Below, piece by piece: positions 10,271 through 20,503 of a DNA stretch of 64,000 nt (positions are counted from its first letter, which is position 1; each line of letters begins with the position of its first letter). The stretch is from assembly GCF_013155275.1 (NCBI RefSeq), contig NZ_JABJXS010000001.1, positions 186,001-250,000 of the forward strand, given 5' to 3'. The notes beneath the pieces are model-generated. The model was not told the DNA's origin. It saw only the letters and a program-made list of their open reading frames with translations, and did no database searches. Both the position numbers and the translations under genes were made by a program. This DNA comes from Brenneria sp. hezel4-2-4 (lineage in GTDB: Bacteria > Pseudomonadota > Gammaproteobacteria > Enterobacterales > Enterobacteriaceae).

Positions 10271-11470
10271 ATGCAAAAATTTGTTCTGCTCTTGCTGGCT
10301 CTGGTATTACTGGGGCCGCTGGGCATCGATATTTATTTACCCCTGATCCCCGCCATTGCTCAAGGATTGAATAGCTCGGAACCTCTGATTCAATCAACTA
10401 TCGCACTGTTTATTCTGGTGATGGGTTTGGGCCAACTGGTCGCCGGCCCGCTGGTAGACATGTACGGTCGCCGACCGATGGCGCTTGCCGGCGTGATTCT
10501 CTACATCATCGGGGCGGCGATGGCGGCGTTGGCAAATGATGCCGTCGTTTTTATTGTTTCACGCCTTTTTCAAGGTATCGCCGTCTGCTGCACCGCCGTG
10601 GCGATTTTCAGTTGCGTACGCGACAGACTGAATGGCAATGATGCCGCCCGAACATACGGTTTTCTTAACGGCACGCTCAACATCGTGCCGGCATTGGCGC
10701 CGTTGCTCGGCGGACTGCTGGCCGAAGCCTTTGGCTGGCGCGCGCCGTTCTGGTTTCTGACCGGCTACAGCGCGGTGATCCTGGTGTTGATCGGCTTTTT
10801 TCTGCCCGAAACCAGGCCGGACACAACCCTACCTATTCGTGAGTTGCCCCTGCGGCAATATGCCCGCATTTTATCCAATCCGCGCTTTTTAGTCTTTGCG
10901 TTAGTCAATGCGGGAGCAATGGGAATGGCGCTGACCTATGTCACCTTTTCATCAGTGGTATTGATGAATCAGGCGCAGTTGACGCCGTTGCAGTTTTCAT
11001 TCGCTTTCGGCGGAAATGGCTTTTGGATTATGCTGGTCAGCTTTTTTGCCAACCGGATTATTCGCAAAGCCGGCCGGCCGGTTTGTCTGACGATGGGCAG
11101 CATACTGATGGGGGCCGGATTCCTCAGCCTGCTTCTAAGCGTTGCCCTGCTGCCGCCGCATTTGCAGAATAGCTGGCCAAGCTACATGCTGCCCGTCGGA
11201 CTGGCCTGCGCCGGGCTGGCATTTTTAATCGGCCCGGCCACCAGCTACGCGCTGGAACCGTACTCCAATGAAGCCGGGATTGCCTCGGCGATGGTCGGCT
11301 TTATTCAGATGGCCGGCGGCGCGGTATTAGGGCTGGCGGCGATGGCATTGCCGCTGCCCGCTAAAGTGTCACTGGCGATGGTCATGCTGTGCGCGGCGTT
11401 GCTGGCCGTCCGGGCCAGGCTGTTAACCCGCACGTTGAAAGGCCGCATTACACCGCTGCCTCAGCGTTAG
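10271..11470 (+). CDS. Bcr/CflA-family multidrug efflux MFS transporter
   Basis: A 399-residue major facilitator with about twelve hydrophobic segments. The N-terminal [13 protein letters not shown] and the loop 2-3 motif [12 protein letters not shown] are typical of the Bcr/CflA drug:proton antiporters (bicyclomycin, chloramphenicol and related compounds). The substrate cannot be told from sequence. A GTG directly before the ATG is an alternative start. Its stop codon overlaps the dadA stop codon on the other strand, so the two genes converge with no terminator between them. Confidence 0.85.
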   Translation: MQKFVLLLLALVLLGPLGIDIYLPLIPAIAQGLNSSEPLIQSTIALFILVMGLGQLVAGPLVDMYGRRPMALAGVILYIIGAAMAALANDAVVFIVSRLFQGIAVCCTAVAIFSCVRDRLNGNDAARTYGFLNGTLNIVPALAPLLGGLLAEAFGWRAPFWFLTGYSAVILVLIGFFLPETRPDTTLPIRELPLRQYARILSNPRFLVFALVNAGAMGMALTYVTFSSVVLMNQAQLTPLQFSFAFGGNGFWIMLVSFFANRIIRKAGRPVCLTMGSILMGAGFLSLLLSVALLPPHLQNSWPSYMLPVGLACAGLAFLIGPATSYALEPYSNEAGIASAMVGFIQMAGGAVLGLAAMALPLPAKVSLAMVMLCAALLAVRARLLTRTLKGRITPLPQR

Positions 11471-12723
11471 ACGTTGGCGTAGCGGAATACCGATAAATCG
11501 TCGGATTGAATATCCGGCGTTTTACCCGAAATAATATCGGCCAGCAGTTGGCCTGAGCCACAGGCCATCGTCCAGCCTAAGGTGCCATGCCCGGTATTCA
11601 GGTACAGGTTTTTCAGCGGCGAACGTCCGACCAACGGCGTGCCGTCCGGCGTCATAGGACGTAACCCGGTCCAGAACGTCGCCTGCTCAATCGGCCCGCA
11701 ATGCGGGTAAAGATCGCGTACCACCCTCTCCAACGTTTCACGCCGTCTCCCATTCAGCGAGGTATTGAAACCGACGATTTCCGCCATGCCTCCTACGCGG
11801 ATACGCCGATCAAAGCGCGTGATGGCGACCTTATAGGTTTCGTCCAGCACCGTGGAAACCGGCGCGGCGCTGGCATCCGCCAGCGGAATGGTCAGGGAGT
11901 AGCCTTTAAGCGGATAAACCGGAATAGCGAACCAATCGCGCAACAACCCGGTAGAATATGAACCGCAGGCCATGACATAAGCATCCGCGGTTAACACTTC
12001 ATCATCACATTGCACGCCAACGATCTGTTGCCCTTCCACCTGTAGATGGCGAACGGCCATACCGAACTTAAATACCACGCCGGCGTCCGCGGCCATTTTC
12101 GCCAGCTGGCGGGTGAATAACTGACAATCCCCCGTTTCATCATGCGGCAGACGCAAGCCGCCGGTGAGTTTATCCGTCACATTCGCCAGCGCAGGTTCGA
12201 CGGTGGACAATTGCAGCTTATCCAGCAGTTGATAAGGTACGCCCGCCTCTTTCAATACCGTGATATCGCGGGCCGCGTTTTCGTATTGCTGCGCCGTGCG
12301 GAACAATTGCAGCGTACCGCCCTGCCGGCCTTCATATTGGATATCGGTTTTCTGACGCAGCGTCTGCAAACAATCCCGGCTGTATTCCGCCAACCGAACC
12401 ATACGGGCTTTATTGATTTTGTAATGGCTGCTGTCGCAATTCAGCAGCATCTGCCACATCCAACGCAACTGTTCAGTCGAAAAATCCGGCCGGATCGCCA
12501 GCGGAGCATGCCGCTGAAACAACCATTTGACGGCTTTCAACGGGATACCCGGCGCGGCCCAGGGAGCGGAATAACCCGGGGAGATCTGTCCGGCATTGCC
12601 GGCGCTGGTTTCAAGCGCCGGCTCCGGCTGCCGGTCGATGATCGTCACCTCATGCCCGGCCTGCGCCAGATACCAGGCACTGCTTACCCCAATAACGCCG
12701 CTCCCTAGAATTGCAACCCGCAT
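11467..12723 (-). CDS. dadA: D-amino acid dehydrogenase small subunit
   Basis: A 418-residue FAD enzyme that oxidises D-amino acids (chiefly D-alanine) to 2-oxo acids and feeds electrons to the respiratory chain. The dinucleotide fold [16 protein letters not shown] is at residues 4-19, and the C-terminal [13 protein letters not shown] segment is typical of DadA. In E. coli the alanine racemase gene dadX follows in the operon; here an exporter gene converges on dadA instead, so dadX is absent at this place. Confidence 0.95.
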   Translation of the reverse strand: MRVAILGSGVIGVSSAWYLAQAGHEVTIIDRQPEPALETSAGNAGQISPGYSAPWAAPGIPLKAVKWLFQRHAPLAIRPDFSTEQLRWMWQMLLNCDSSHYKINKARMVRLAEYSRDCLQTLRQKTDIQYEGRQGGTLQLFRTAQQYENAARDITVLKEAGVPYQLLDKLQLSTVEPALANVTDKLTGGLRLPHDETGDCQLFTRQLAKMAADAGVVFKFGMAVRHLQVEGQQIVGVQCDDEVLTADAYVMACGSYSTGLLRDWFAIPVYPLKGYSLTIPLADASAAPVSTVLDETYKVAITRFDRRIRVGGMAEIVGFNTSLNGRRRETLERVVRDLYPHCGPIEQATFWTGLRPMTPDGTPLVGRSPLKNLYLNTGHGTLGWTMACGSGQLLADIISGKTPDIQSDDLSVFRYANV

Positions 12724-13014
12724 CTTTACTTCTCTCCCTCAATGATTCCGATTTACCGTAACCCTGTAATATGCTGGATAATCGATTGTCTATTAGAATA
12801 AAAGACTACTCTAGCATTTAGGTAAAAATTGTCATCAGGTGTAGATATAGCATTTATCTATTGTTCGTTAGCGGTGCGAACAGCCTAATATACGAACCTA
12901 TGCCATGAATATTTTCTGCCAACCTACCGTTTTTACGTCACTTTTATCAGATTGAGCTACGATTAATAATGTCTGTACGATATGGTGCAGACGAATCACG
13001 TAAGGGGCGCGCTG

Positions 13015-14553
13015 ATGGCTATATCGACTGATAACCCGGTAAAAAAAACGCATCGCCTGGACGATGGGCCAGACTGGTCGTTTGAGTTATTGCAGGTCTA
13101 TCTGGATGAGATAGATCGGGTAGCGAAACTTTATCGTCTGGACACCTATCCTCATCAAATTGAAGTGATTACGTCCGAACAAATGATGGATGCCTATTCC
13201 AGCATCGGTATGCCGATCAACTATTCTCACTGGTCATTCGGGAAAAAATTTATCGAAACCGAGCAGCGTTACAAGCACGGTCAACAAGGTCTGGCTTACG
13301 AAATCGTTATCAACTCAGACCCTTGTATCGCTTATCTGATGGAAGAAAATACGCTGCCCATGCAGGCGTTGGTCATGGCTCACGCCTGCTACGGACATAA
13401 CTCCTTCTTCAAAGGCAATTATCTGTTCCGCAGTTGGACTGACGCCGGCTCGATTGTCGATTATTTGATTTTCGCCCGGCAGTATATTGCGCAATGCGAA
13501 GAGCGCTACGGCGTGGAAGAGGTGGAACAACTGCTGGATTCCTGTCACGCACTGATGAACTATGGTGTCGATCGCTACAAACGTCCGCAGAAAATATCGT
13601 TGGAAGAGGAAAAATCCCGGCAGAAGAGCCGTGAAGCCTATTTGCAAAGTCAGGTCAACGATTTGTGGAAAACGCTTCCCCGCCGCGAACAGGGCGTTTC
13701 TCAGGAACAAGCGCGGCGTTTCCCGCAAGAGCCGCAGGAAAACCTGCTCTATTTTATGGAAAAAAACGCGCCGCTGCTGGAACCCTGGCAGCGAGAAATT
13801 TTACGGATTGTCCGTAAGGTCAGCCAGTATTTCTACCCGCAGAAACAGACTCAGGTGATGAATGAAGGATGGGCCACGTTCTGGCACTACACCATTCTTA
13901 ACCACCTATATGATGAAGGCCGGGTTTCCGAACGTTTTATGCTGGAATTCCTGCATAGCCATACCAACGTCATATACCAGCCGCCGTATAACAGCCCGTA
14001 CTACAGCGGGATCAATCCCTACGCACTGGGCTTTGCGATGTTTCAGGACATTAAGCGCATCTGTCAGGAACCTACGGAGGAAGATCGTTACTGGTTCCCG
14101 GATATCGCCGGTAAAGACTGGCTCGACACGCTTCATTTCGCCATGCAGAACTTTAAAGATGAAAGTTTTATCAGCCAGTTCCTGTCGCCGAAGCTGATGC
14201 GCGATTTCCGCCTGTTTACCGTTCTTGACGACGATCAGAATAATTATCTGGAAATCGCCGCGATTCATGATGAAGAAGGCTATCGATTAATCCGGCAGGA
14301 GTTGTCCGCGCAATATAACCTCAGCCATCTTGAACCGAATATTCAGGTCTGGAATGTGGATTTGCGCGGTAATCGTTCCATGACTTTACGCTATATCCCG
14401 CATAACCGTGCGCCGCTGGATAAAAGCAGGAATGAAGTGATGAAGCATGTTCATCGTTTGTGGGGATTTGAGGTATTTATGGAACAGGCGAATGACGATG
14501 GCAGCATCGAGTTGCTGGAGCGGTGTCCGCCACGCAGTGTATCGTCCTCATAG
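13015..14553 (+). CDS. ycgB: SpoVR family protein YcgB
   Basis: A 512-residue protein of the SpoVR family, nearly colinear with E. coli YcgB. The family is linked to spore cortex formation in Bacillus and to stationary phase in enterics, where the molecular role is unknown; it often accompanies YeaG and YeaH in genomes, and these are nearby here. A conserved metal-like motif, ALVMAHACYGHNSF, is near residue 125 and NEGWATFWHYTILNH near 282. The ATG at 13015 follows AAGGGG; an in-frame ATG 11 codons upstream is less likely. Confidence 0.93.
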   Translation: MAISTDNPVKKTHRLDDGPDWSFELLQVYLDEIDRVAKLYRLDTYPHQIEVITSEQMMDAYSSIGMPINYSHWSFGKKFIETEQRYKHGQQGLAYEIVINSDPCIAYLMEENTLPMQALVMAHACYGHNSFFKGNYLFRSWTDAGSIVDYLIFARQYIAQCEERYGVEEVEQLLDSCHALMNYGVDRYKRPQKISLEEEKSRQKSREAYLQSQVNDLWKTLPRREQGVSQEQARRFPQEPQENLLYFMEKNAPLLEPWQREILRIVRKVSQYFYPQKQTQVMNEGWATFWHYTILNHLYDEGRVSERFMLEFLHSHTNVIYQPPYNSPYYSGINPYALGFAMFQDIKRICQEPTEEDRYWFPDIAGKDWLDTLHFAMQNFKDESFISQFLSPKLMRDFRLFTVLDDDQNNYLEIAAIHDEEGYRLIRQELSAQYNLSHLEPNIQVWNVDLRGNRSMTLRYIPHNRAPLDKSRNEVMKHVHRLWGFEVFMEQANDDGSIELLERCPPRSVSSS

Positions 14554-14586
14554 CGCTCGAACATTGATAGCAAAACGCCCGTTGAT

Positions 14587-14621
14587 AAAGGGTATTCAGA
14601 TAACAGCCTGAATACCCTTTT
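14587..14621. terminator. Bidirectional terminator between ycgB and fadR
   Basis: AAAGGGTATTCAG (14587-14599) pairs with CTGAATACCCTTT, with T and A runs on the two sides. It serves the convergent genes ycgB and fadR. Confidence 0.88.
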
Positions 14622-14626
14622 CGTCA

Positions 14627-15346
14627 TCAGCGACGGATTTCAGCGATATCGCGTGGAATGGCGCTCTGCATGCTATGCCAGATCGCACCGCTTTCCTTAC
14701 CATAATGACGCACCACATCCATCACCTGCTCATATAATCCGTCATGACACAGCGTTTCCAGCCGGCTATAGAAATCCAAAGCCAGTTTTCGCGCGTCAGG
14801 ATTAGAAAAATAGTAACGGCCCACGCGAATATACAGCCCTTTCAAGCCGTTCAGGATCAGGCCGTAAATCGGATTACCGGACGCAAACGCCAGGCCGCGG
14901 AATACGTTGTAATCAAGCTGGGCGAAAGAATCCGCATTATCATCCACCGATGCGGTTTGCTGTAAGACTTCGCGGGTCTTTTCCGGGTGTTGCCGTAACG
15001 CCGTACGGATAAAAATAGCCGCGATATTGGTACGAACCGCCAGAAGATTATCAATGAGTTGCGGGACGCTATCGTGATCGAGCCGGGCCAGCGTTTCCAG
15101 AATATTCAGCCCCGATGTTTCCCAGAAGTTGTTGATTCTCGTTGGTTTACCATGCTGAATGGTCAACCAGCCGTCACGGGCCAATCGCTGAAGCACTTCT
15201 CGCAATGTGGTGCGCGTCACCCCTATCAGCTCGGAAAGCTCTCTTTCTGCCGGCAGAATCGACCCCGGAGGAAAGCGGTTATTCCATATACTTTCAATGA
15301 TATATTCTTCCGCGAATCCGGCCGGACTTTGCGCCTTTATTACCAT
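14627..15346 (-). CDS. fadR: Fatty acid metabolism regulator FadR
   Basis: A 239-residue GntR-family regulator. The N-terminal winged helix (about residues 10-75, with [22 protein letters not shown]) binds DNA, and the all-helical C-terminal domain binds long-chain acyl-CoA. It represses fatty acid degradation genes and activates fabA/fabB. Length and sequence match E. coli FadR throughout. fadD, a likely target, is 8 kb away in this window with a candidate operator. Confidence 0.97.
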   Translation of the reverse strand: MVIKAQSPAGFAEEYIIESIWNNRFPPGSILPAERELSELIGVTRTTLREVLQRLARDGWLTIQHGKPTRINNFWETSGLNILETLARLDHDSVPQLIDNLLAVRTNIAAIFIRTALRQHPEKTREVLQQTASVDDNADSFAQLDYNVFRGLAFASGNPIYGLILNGLKGLYIRVGRYYFSNPDARKLALDFYSRLETLCHDGLYEQVMDVVRHYGKESGAIWHSMQSAIPRDIAEIRR

Positions 15347-15792
15347 GAGTTTGATATTCCGTAGCGATATTTACTGATGAAAGCTTAGCTCATCATACCA
15401 GACGAACTAAACATGACATAGTATGGCGGCGATACGCCCGACAAATTCAACCTAAAACTGTGACCACCGGCAAAACCACCCAAAGCGTCCACACTATATA
15501 ACCGGCCGGCTATTGAATTTTTCCTCTGGCCCCGAGTCCAATACGTTTAGCGATGAAAAAGCGCCTCTGCGTCGATCAGGCGTGGTTATGGCCGTCATTA
15601 ACGGCCGCGATCGTGTATAGTGGTCAGGCGATAGTAAGTACCGTCAGCGGCTTTCAGTGGTGTTGAACTATCGCTGAATAAAGAAGAGAATCAAATAAAT
15701 ACCTTTGTTACAGTTTGCACAGTGAAATGATGGTAGTGAAACCGGCCAGGTTTACGCTGCTGATTCGATCATTTTTAGCATGGAATACTCGT
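15347..15792. other. 446-bp spacer between fadR and dsbB, without nhaB
   Basis: This divergent region holds no convincing gene. In E. coli the Na+/H+ antiporter gene nhaB lies between fadR and dsbB; no trace of its coding sequence could be recognised here. A TATAGT hexamer near 15616 may be part of a dsbB promoter. The in-frame ORF extends upstream of dsbB to 15715 but without homologous sequence. Confidence 0.55.
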
Positions 15793-16323
15793 ATGTTGCG
15801 ATTTCTCAACCGTTGCTCGCGCGGGCGCGGAGCCTGGTTGCTATTAGCATTCACGGCCTTAATCCTGGAATTGGTCGCGCTTTATTTCCAGCATGTCATG
15901 CTATTGAAGCCCTGCGTGCTTTGCATTTATCAGCGTAATGCGCTGTTCGGCATCATGGGCGCCGGTTTGTTAGGCGCGATAGCGCCAGCCAGCCTGTTAC
16001 GTTATCCCGCTATTGCGCTATGGATATACAGCGCATATGAAGGGCTGCGTCTGGCCTGGAAGCATACGGATATCCTGCTGCACCCATCGCCTTTTAATAC
16101 CTGCGACTTTTTCGTCAGTTTTCCGTCATGGTTGCCGCTGGATAAATGGCTTCCCGCCGTCTTCAACGCAACGGGGGATTGCGCGGAACGTCAATGGCAA
16201 TTTCTTTCGCTGGAAATGCCGCAGTGGCTGGTGGGGATATTTGCCGTCTATTTGCTGATTGCGGTGCTGGTGTTAATTGCTCAGCCTTTCCGCCCTAAGC
16301 GTCGCGATCTTTTCAGCCGCTGA
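15793..16323 (+). CDS. dsbB: Disulfide bond formation protein DsbB
   Basis: A 176-residue inner-membrane protein with four membrane segments that reoxidises periplasmic DsbA and passes electrons to quinones. All four catalytic cysteines are present: CVLC at residues 41 and 44, Cys in NTCDFF (about 104) and Cys in GDCAERQ (about 130). The length equals that of E. coli DsbB when translation starts at 15793 (MLRFLNRC). An in-frame ATG at 15715 would add 26 residues that homologues lack. Confidence 0.94.
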   Translation: MLRFLNRCSRGRGAWLLLAFTALILELVALYFQHVMLLKPCVLCIYQRNALFGIMGAGLLGAIAPASLLRYPAIALWIYSAYEGLRLAWKHTDILLHPSPFNTCDFFVSFPSWLPLDKWLPAVFNATGDCAERQWQFLSLEMPQWLVGIFAVYLLIAVLVLIAQPFRPKRRDLFSR

Positions 16324-16343
16324 AAAATCAGCGTGCGGCCAGA

Positions 16344-16376
16344 AAGAAAGCCCGGATGAAAAAACCGGGCTTTCTT
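16344..16376. terminator. Bidirectional terminator after dsbB
   Basis: AAGAAAGCCCGG (16344-16355) pairs perfectly with CCGGGCTTTCTT (16365-16376) around a nine-base loop. It separates dsbB from the convergent small gene at 16379-16582. Confidence 0.9.
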
Positions 16377-16378
16377 AG

Positions 16379-16582
16379 CTATCGTTGCTGCTGTGCTCCA
16401 TAAATATCCCTGTAATGGTCTAATCTTTCTATGAAATACTGCCTTTTCTCTTGTGGGATTTTTTCCGCTATTTCATCAGCATTAATCTTTTTTTTCTGAC
16501 TCTCCATGAAAGCAATCGTTGAAGCAGCAAAGTCAGCGTACTGATCGCTGTACCCAAGAATCATCTTTTCAAAGTTAATCAT
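16379..16582 (-). CDS. Small hypothetical protein, 67 residues
   Basis: I do not recognise this gene. Translation from the ATG at 16582 gives a 67-residue hydrophilic, probably helical protein rich in Lys, Glu and Ile, with no membrane segment. The start is supported by a very strong ribosome binding site, AAAGGGGGGAG, four bases before it, and the gene ends directly at the shared terminator. It lies 89 bases downstream of ycgN on the same strand and could be co-transcribed. An upstream extension to 16714 overlaps ycgN and is unlikely. Confidence 0.6.
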   Translation of the reverse strand: MINFEKMILGYSDQYADFAASTIAFMESQKKKINADEIAEKIPQEKRQYFIERLDHYRDIYGAQQQR

Positions 16583-16671
16583 CTGCTCCCCCCTTTGTTT
16601 CGCCGTTGTTGTATTAAAATTATACAACACATTTGGATTTTCACCTGGGAGAGGCGCAGCAAAATATGACG

Positions 16672-17118
16672 TTATCTGGCCCACGCCGGCTTGTTCAGGA
16701 TATGGTCTTGCCAATCCACAACCTCATTTTCCCGCACGGCAATGTGCCGGACAGAAATGCGCTCGCCGTGCATCGCTGCTTTAGAGCCGGTAATCAACGG
16801 ATGCCATTGCGGCAACCCTTTTTTTTCATGGATGAGCCGATAGGCGCAGGTGGCCGGCAACCAGTTAAAGGTCAGCAAATTTTCGCGGGTAAGTTTGATG
16901 CAGTCAGGTTCATACTCAAAGCGCCGGCTGTAATTACGACATTGGCAGCTTTTTATATTCAGTTGATTACAGGCGACGTTGGTAAAGTAAATCTCCTCCG
17001 TATCCTCATCAATGAGTTTATTCAAACAGCACTGCCCGCAGCCATCGCACAGCGACTCCCATTCGTCGTCGGTCATGTCGGATAAGGTCTTTTGCTGCCA
17101 AAAAGGGCGTTCAGTCAT
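16672..17118 (-). CDS. ycgN: UPF0260 family cysteine-cluster protein YcgN
   Basis: A 148-residue protein of the YkgJ/YcgN cysteine-cluster family. Eight or more cysteines occur in a regular pattern: CDGCGQCC near residue 24, [11 protein letters not shown] near 50, EPDC and TCAYRL, suggesting a metal or iron-sulfur site. The function is unknown. The ATG at 17118 ([10 protein letters not shown]) fits homologues and follows GGAAAG. It lies downstream of ycgM in the same direction, as in E. coli. Confidence 0.9.
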   Translation of the reverse strand: MTERPFWQQKTLSDMTDDEWESLCDGCGQCCLNKLIDEDTEEIYFTNVACNQLNIKSCQCRNYSRRFEYEPDCIKLTRENLLTFNWLPATCAYRLIHEKKGLPQWHPLITGSKAAMHGERISVRHIAVRENEVVDWQDHILNKPAWAR

Positions 17119-17219
17119 TTTTCTTTCCGGGTTAATCTGTTGGGGCGCTCTGTATAACGGGTTTAACACGCCGAGGCAAGTTTTGCTACCCGTCCGCACC
17201 GACGCGGGTAGCACGGCAT

Positions 17220-17876
17220 TTAGATAATACGGGTGTTGAGGGTACGGTCATTGACGGTGATTTTCAGCATATCGCCAGACTGAATCGGCCCAACCCCTTG
17301 AGGCGTTCCGGTCAGAATGATATCGCCGGCCCGTAACGTAAAGAAGCGGCTCATATAGGCAATCAACGGCAGGATCGGTGTAATCATATCGCGGGTGTTC
17401 CCCTGCTGGCGAACGTCGTCATTCACTTTCACCCCCAGTTCGGTCTGCTGCGGATCGCCGAATTCGGCCACCGGAATAAAGCCGGAGATCGGGCAGGAGC
17501 CATCAAATGCCTTCGCTTTTTCCCACGGTTGCCCCGCTTTTTTGCATGCGGACTGTACGTCGCGCAGCGTCAAATCCAGCGCCACGCCGTAACCGGCGAT
17601 CGCCCGCGCGACCCGTTCTTCATTCGCCTGCTTAAGCGGCGTGCCAATCAGCACCGCCAGTTCGACCTCATGATGTACCGAGCCGAGATTTTTGGGAATA
17701 GCGACTGGCTGACGTAAATCGCACAGCGCGGTTTCCGGCTTGATGAATAAAACGGGTTCAGTCGGCGTCGCGCTTCCCATTTCTTTAATGTGCGCGGAAT
17801 AGTTGCTGCCAACGCACACCACTTTGTTTACCGGGAAATCAAGCAGCGCCCCCTGCCAGTCTCTGTGTTGATACAT
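17220..17876 (-). CDS. ycgM: Fumarylacetoacetate hydrolase family protein YcgM
   Basis: A 218-residue enzyme of the FAH superfamily, related to oxaloacetate decarboxylases/tautomerases and acylpyruvases. The metal-binding Glu residues are visible in [13 protein letters not shown] (about residues 66-78) and an Asp in [10 protein letters not shown]. The [13 protein letters not shown] motif near the C-terminus is typical. The exact substrate is uncertain. A hairpin (GCTACCCG paired with CGGGTAGC, 17186-17213) lies between it and ycgN. Confidence 0.88.
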   Translation of the reverse strand: MYQHRDWQGALLDFPVNKVVCVGSNYSAHIKEMGSATPTEPVLFIKPETALCDLRQPVAIPKNLGSVHHEVELAVLIGTPLKQANEERVARAIAGYGVALDLTLRDVQSACKKAGQPWEKAKAFDGSCPISGFIPVAEFGDPQQTELGVKVNDDVRQQGNTRDMITPILPLIAYMSRFFTLRAGDIILTGTPQGVGPIQSGDMLKITVNDRTLNTRII

Positions 17877-18172
17877 GAATCGTCTCCTGCCCTGTCAGTT
17901 GGGTAAATATTACACTTATCACAATAAGAGCGTATAAAAATGCAATCTTGCAGAAATACGCGCTATCACGTCAAAACTCAGCCTTTGGAGAAAGGAGGGC
18001 TTGCCTTGAAGCAACCCCACCTTTTACCCTATTCCACCGTTCAATTCTGCCATCATCATCACTCTCTGCGCCATCGCGCCGCAGGGAAGCGCATTTCTTT
18101 TTGAAAAATAAACCGGACGTTATTATGACTAAGGCATTATCCGAAAATAACGGTGGTATTATTTTTTTACAT

Positions 18173-18430
18173 TTACCAAAGCGTTTTTAATAAATTTTCC
18201 GGCGGCGGCGGAACCTGTAGATAAAAACCCTGATCTTCAAGCGCGCGTTTAACTTTTTCAATATCGGCGCTGGCCAATTTCTTACTGCCGTCCAGCGGTA
18301 ATAACATGGCTAAATGCGGCGTGCCGAAACTTTTCATCAATTCTTCCGGCACCCGGGAAAAATCGTCTTTTTTTTCGACATACAGATAGGTTTGTTCGCG
18401 TTTGGCGCTTCGGTAGATCACACAAAACAT
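18173..18430 (-). CDS. ycgL: YcgL domain protein
   Basis: An 85-residue cytoplasmic protein that matches E. coli YcgL over its core ([20 protein letters not shown], then PEELMKSFG and [13 protein letters not shown]). It is shorter than the E. coli protein at both ends. The function is unknown. It is divergent from minC, as in E. coli. The 296-bp spacer down to ycgM (17877-18172) shows no gene that I can support. Confidence 0.87.
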   Translation of the reverse strand: MFCVIYRSAKREQTYLYVEKKDDFSRVPEELMKSFGTPHLAMLLPLDGSKKLASADIEKVKRALEDQGFYLQVPPPPENLLKTLW

Positions 18431-18566
18431 TTTTTTTACTCTATTTAATGAGAATGGCGTCTTGCCTGTATATAATTGTGACTATAACATGCTTACAGCG
18501 CTCTGGAATATCATGCCTTAGATGTTACTCTGAGGATTAAAAGATGCTGAAACTGAGTCAGGATAG

Positions 18567-19253
18567 ATGTCACAAACGCCAATTGAACTAAAAGGCAGCA
18601 GCTTTACCTTATCGGTTGTTCATTTGCATGATCCCCAACCCGAGGTAATTTATCAGGCATTACAGGAAAAGATCGAGCAAGCGCCGGCTTTTCTGAAAAA
18701 TGCCCCCGTTGTCATTAATGTCGCCGCATTAACCGCGGATATCGACTGGATAAAATTACAGCAGGCCATTTCTTCCACCGGGCTGCACGTCGTGGGCATC
18801 AGTGGATGCAAAGACGAGCAGTTGAAACAGGTTATCACGCAAGCGGGGTTGCCCCTGCTGAGCGAAGGAAAAGAGCAGCGGCGGGCGACGCCTCCCGTCA
18901 TGGCGGTGCCTGCCGTCGTGAAGACCCAAGTCATCAGCACTCCCGTTCGTTCCGGCCAGCAAATCTATGCGCGGAACTGCGATCTGATTGTGACCAGCAG
19001 CGTCAGCGCGGGCGCGGAAGTGATCGCCGACGGCAACATTCATATTTACGGCATGATGCGCGGCCGCGCCCTGGCCGGCGTATCCGGCGATGTGCAGAGC
19101 CAGATATTTTGTACGCATCTGGCCGCAGAGCTGGTGTCGATCGCCGGCCGCTACTGGCTTAGCGATCAGATACCGTCTTCATTTTCCGGGCAGGCGGCAA
19201 GGGTTAACCTGAACCTGCTGGATAACGTTTTAAACATACAACCTCTAGACTAA
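18567..19253 (+). CDS. minC: Septum site-determining protein MinC
   Basis: A 228-residue inhibitor of FtsZ polymerisation that blocks division at the cell poles. The N-terminal domain (about residues 1-105) acts on FtsZ; the C-terminal beta-helix (about 120-228, with [18 protein letters not shown]) dimerises and binds MinD. A low-complexity linker between the domains (about residues 100-120) is visible. First gene of minCDE, divergent from ycgL. It ends 20 bases before minD. Confidence 0.96.
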   Translation: MSQTPIELKGSSFTLSVVHLHDPQPEVIYQALQEKIEQAPAFLKNAPVVINVAALTADIDWIKLQQAISSTGLHVVGISGCKDEQLKQVITQAGLPLLSEGKEQRRATPPVMAVPAVVKTQVISTPVRSGQQIYARNCDLIVTSSVSAGAEVIADGNIHIYGMMRGRALAGVSGDVQSQIFCTHLAAELVSIAGRYWLSDQIPSSFSGQAARVNLNLLDNVLNIQPLD

Positions 19254-19273
19254 GCCCTTTCAAGGAAACATTT

Positions 19274-20086
19274 ATGGCACGCATCATTGTTGTTACATCG
19301 GGTAAAGGGGGCGTTGGCAAGACCACTTCAAGCGCGGCCATTGCTACCGGTTTAGCCCAAAAAGGAAAAAAGACGGTTGTCATCGACTTTGACATCGGTC
19401 TGCGCAACCTCGACCTGATCATGGGGTGCGAGCGTCGTGTGGTTTATGATTTTGTTAATGTTATTCAAGGCGATGCCACATTAAATCAGGCGCTGATTAA
19501 AGATAAGCGGACGGAGAATCTTTATATTCTGCCGGCGTCGCAAACCCGCGACAAAGATGCGCTTACCCGTGAAGGCGTGGAAAAAGTGCTTGATGACCTG
19601 AGCGAAATGGCTTTTGACTTCATCGTCTGCGACTCTCCGGCCGGCATCGAAACCGGCGCGCTGATGGCGCTCTATTTCGCCGACGAAGCCGTTATCACCA
19701 CCAACCCGGAAGTCTCTTCAGTACGCGACTCCGACCGTATTCTGGGTATTCTGTCCTCCAAATCGCGCCGTGCCGAACGTTCGGAGGAGCCGATTAAAGA
19801 ACACCTGCTGTTGACCCGCTATAACCCCGGCCGGGTCAATCGCGGCGACATGCTGAGCATGGAGGACGTACTTGAGATTCTCCGCATTCCGCTGGTTGGG
19901 GTGATCCCGGAAGATCAATCCGTTCTGCGCGCGTCCAACCAGGGCGAACCGGTGATCCTGGACCCGGAAGCCGATGCGGGTAAAGCCTATTCAGACACCG
20001 TTGATCGTCTGTTAGGCGAAGAGCGGCCTTTCCGCTTCGTTGAAGAAGAGAAGAAAAGTTTCCTTAAACGACTTTTTGGGGGATAA
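19274..20086 (+). CDS. minD: Septum site-determining ATPase MinD
   Basis: A 270-residue membrane-associated ATPase that recruits MinC to the membrane and oscillates with MinE. The deviant Walker A motif SGKGGVGKTTSSA is at residues 9-21, and the C-terminal amphipathic membrane-targeting helix (KKSFLKRLFGG) is intact. Middle gene of the operon; minE starts four bases after its stop. Confidence 0.98.
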   Translation: MARIIVVTSGKGGVGKTTSSAAIATGLAQKGKKTVVIDFDIGLRNLDLIMGCERRVVYDFVNVIQGDATLNQALIKDKRTENLYILPASQTRDKDALTREGVEKVLDDLSEMAFDFIVCDSPAGIETGALMALYFADEAVITTNPEVSSVRDSDRILGILSSKSRRAERSEEPIKEHLLLTRYNPGRVNRGDMLSMEDVLEILRIPLVGVIPEDQSVLRASNQGEPVILDPEADAGKAYSDTVDRLLGEERPFRFVEEEKKSFLKRLFGG

Positions 20087-20089
20087 ATT

Positions 20090-20359
20090 ATGGCATTACT
20101 CGACTTCTTTCTGTCCCGCAAAAAAACGACGGCCAATATTGCCAAGGAACGGCTGCAAATTATTGTCGCGGAGCGACGTCGGGGAGATAGCGAACCCCAT
20201 TATCTGCCGCAATTAAAACGGGATATTCTGGAGGTCATCTGTAGATATGTACAGATCGACCCGGAAATGGTCACCGTTCAGTTAGAGCAAAAAGGCGATG
20301 ATATTTCCGTGCTTGAACTGAACGTCACATTACCGGAAGCGGAAGAAACACCGAAATGA
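20090..20359 (+). CDS. minE: Cell division topological specificity factor MinE
   Basis: An 89-residue protein that stimulates MinD ATPase and confines division inhibition to the poles. The N-terminal membrane-binding part ([12 protein letters not shown]), the MinD-contact helix ([17 protein letters not shown]) and the C-terminal dimerisation domain are all present. Last gene of minCDE. Confidence 0.97.
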   Translation: MALLDFFLSRKKTTANIAKERLQIIVAERRRGDSEPHYLPQLKRDILEVICRYVQIDPEMVTVQLEQKGDDISVLELNVTLPEAEETPK

Positions 20360-20371
20360 TTTTTCCGCCAT

Positions 20372-20401
20372 AACACTCTCTGCTTATTTGCAGAGAGTGT
20401 T
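20372..20401 (+). terminator. Hairpin directly after minE
   Basis: AACACTCTCTGC (20372-20383) pairs perfectly with GCAGAGAGTGTT (20390-20401). No long T run follows, so read-through to the next hairpin is possible. Confidence 0.7.
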
Positions 20402-20458
20402 ATATAACCGAAAAATACGCGCGTTGAATAAAAGACATTGCTGCTGAAAGGGTTCTCT

Positions 20459-20493
20459 GTTTATTTCGGATATCTCCGAAATAAACGTTTTTT
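20459..20493 (+). terminator. Second min operon terminator
   Basis: GTTTATTTCGGA (20459-20470) pairs perfectly with TCCGAAATAAAC (20475-20486) and is followed by G and six Ts. It is the stronger terminator before the convergent rnd gene. Confidence 0.88.
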
Positions 20494-20503
20494 ACGCCCG
20501 CCG

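Noticed and set aside
17948-18190. 80-codon ORF between ycgM and ycgL
   Set aside because: Runs against the flanking genes, crosses the ycgL stop and lacks similarity or a good start signal.
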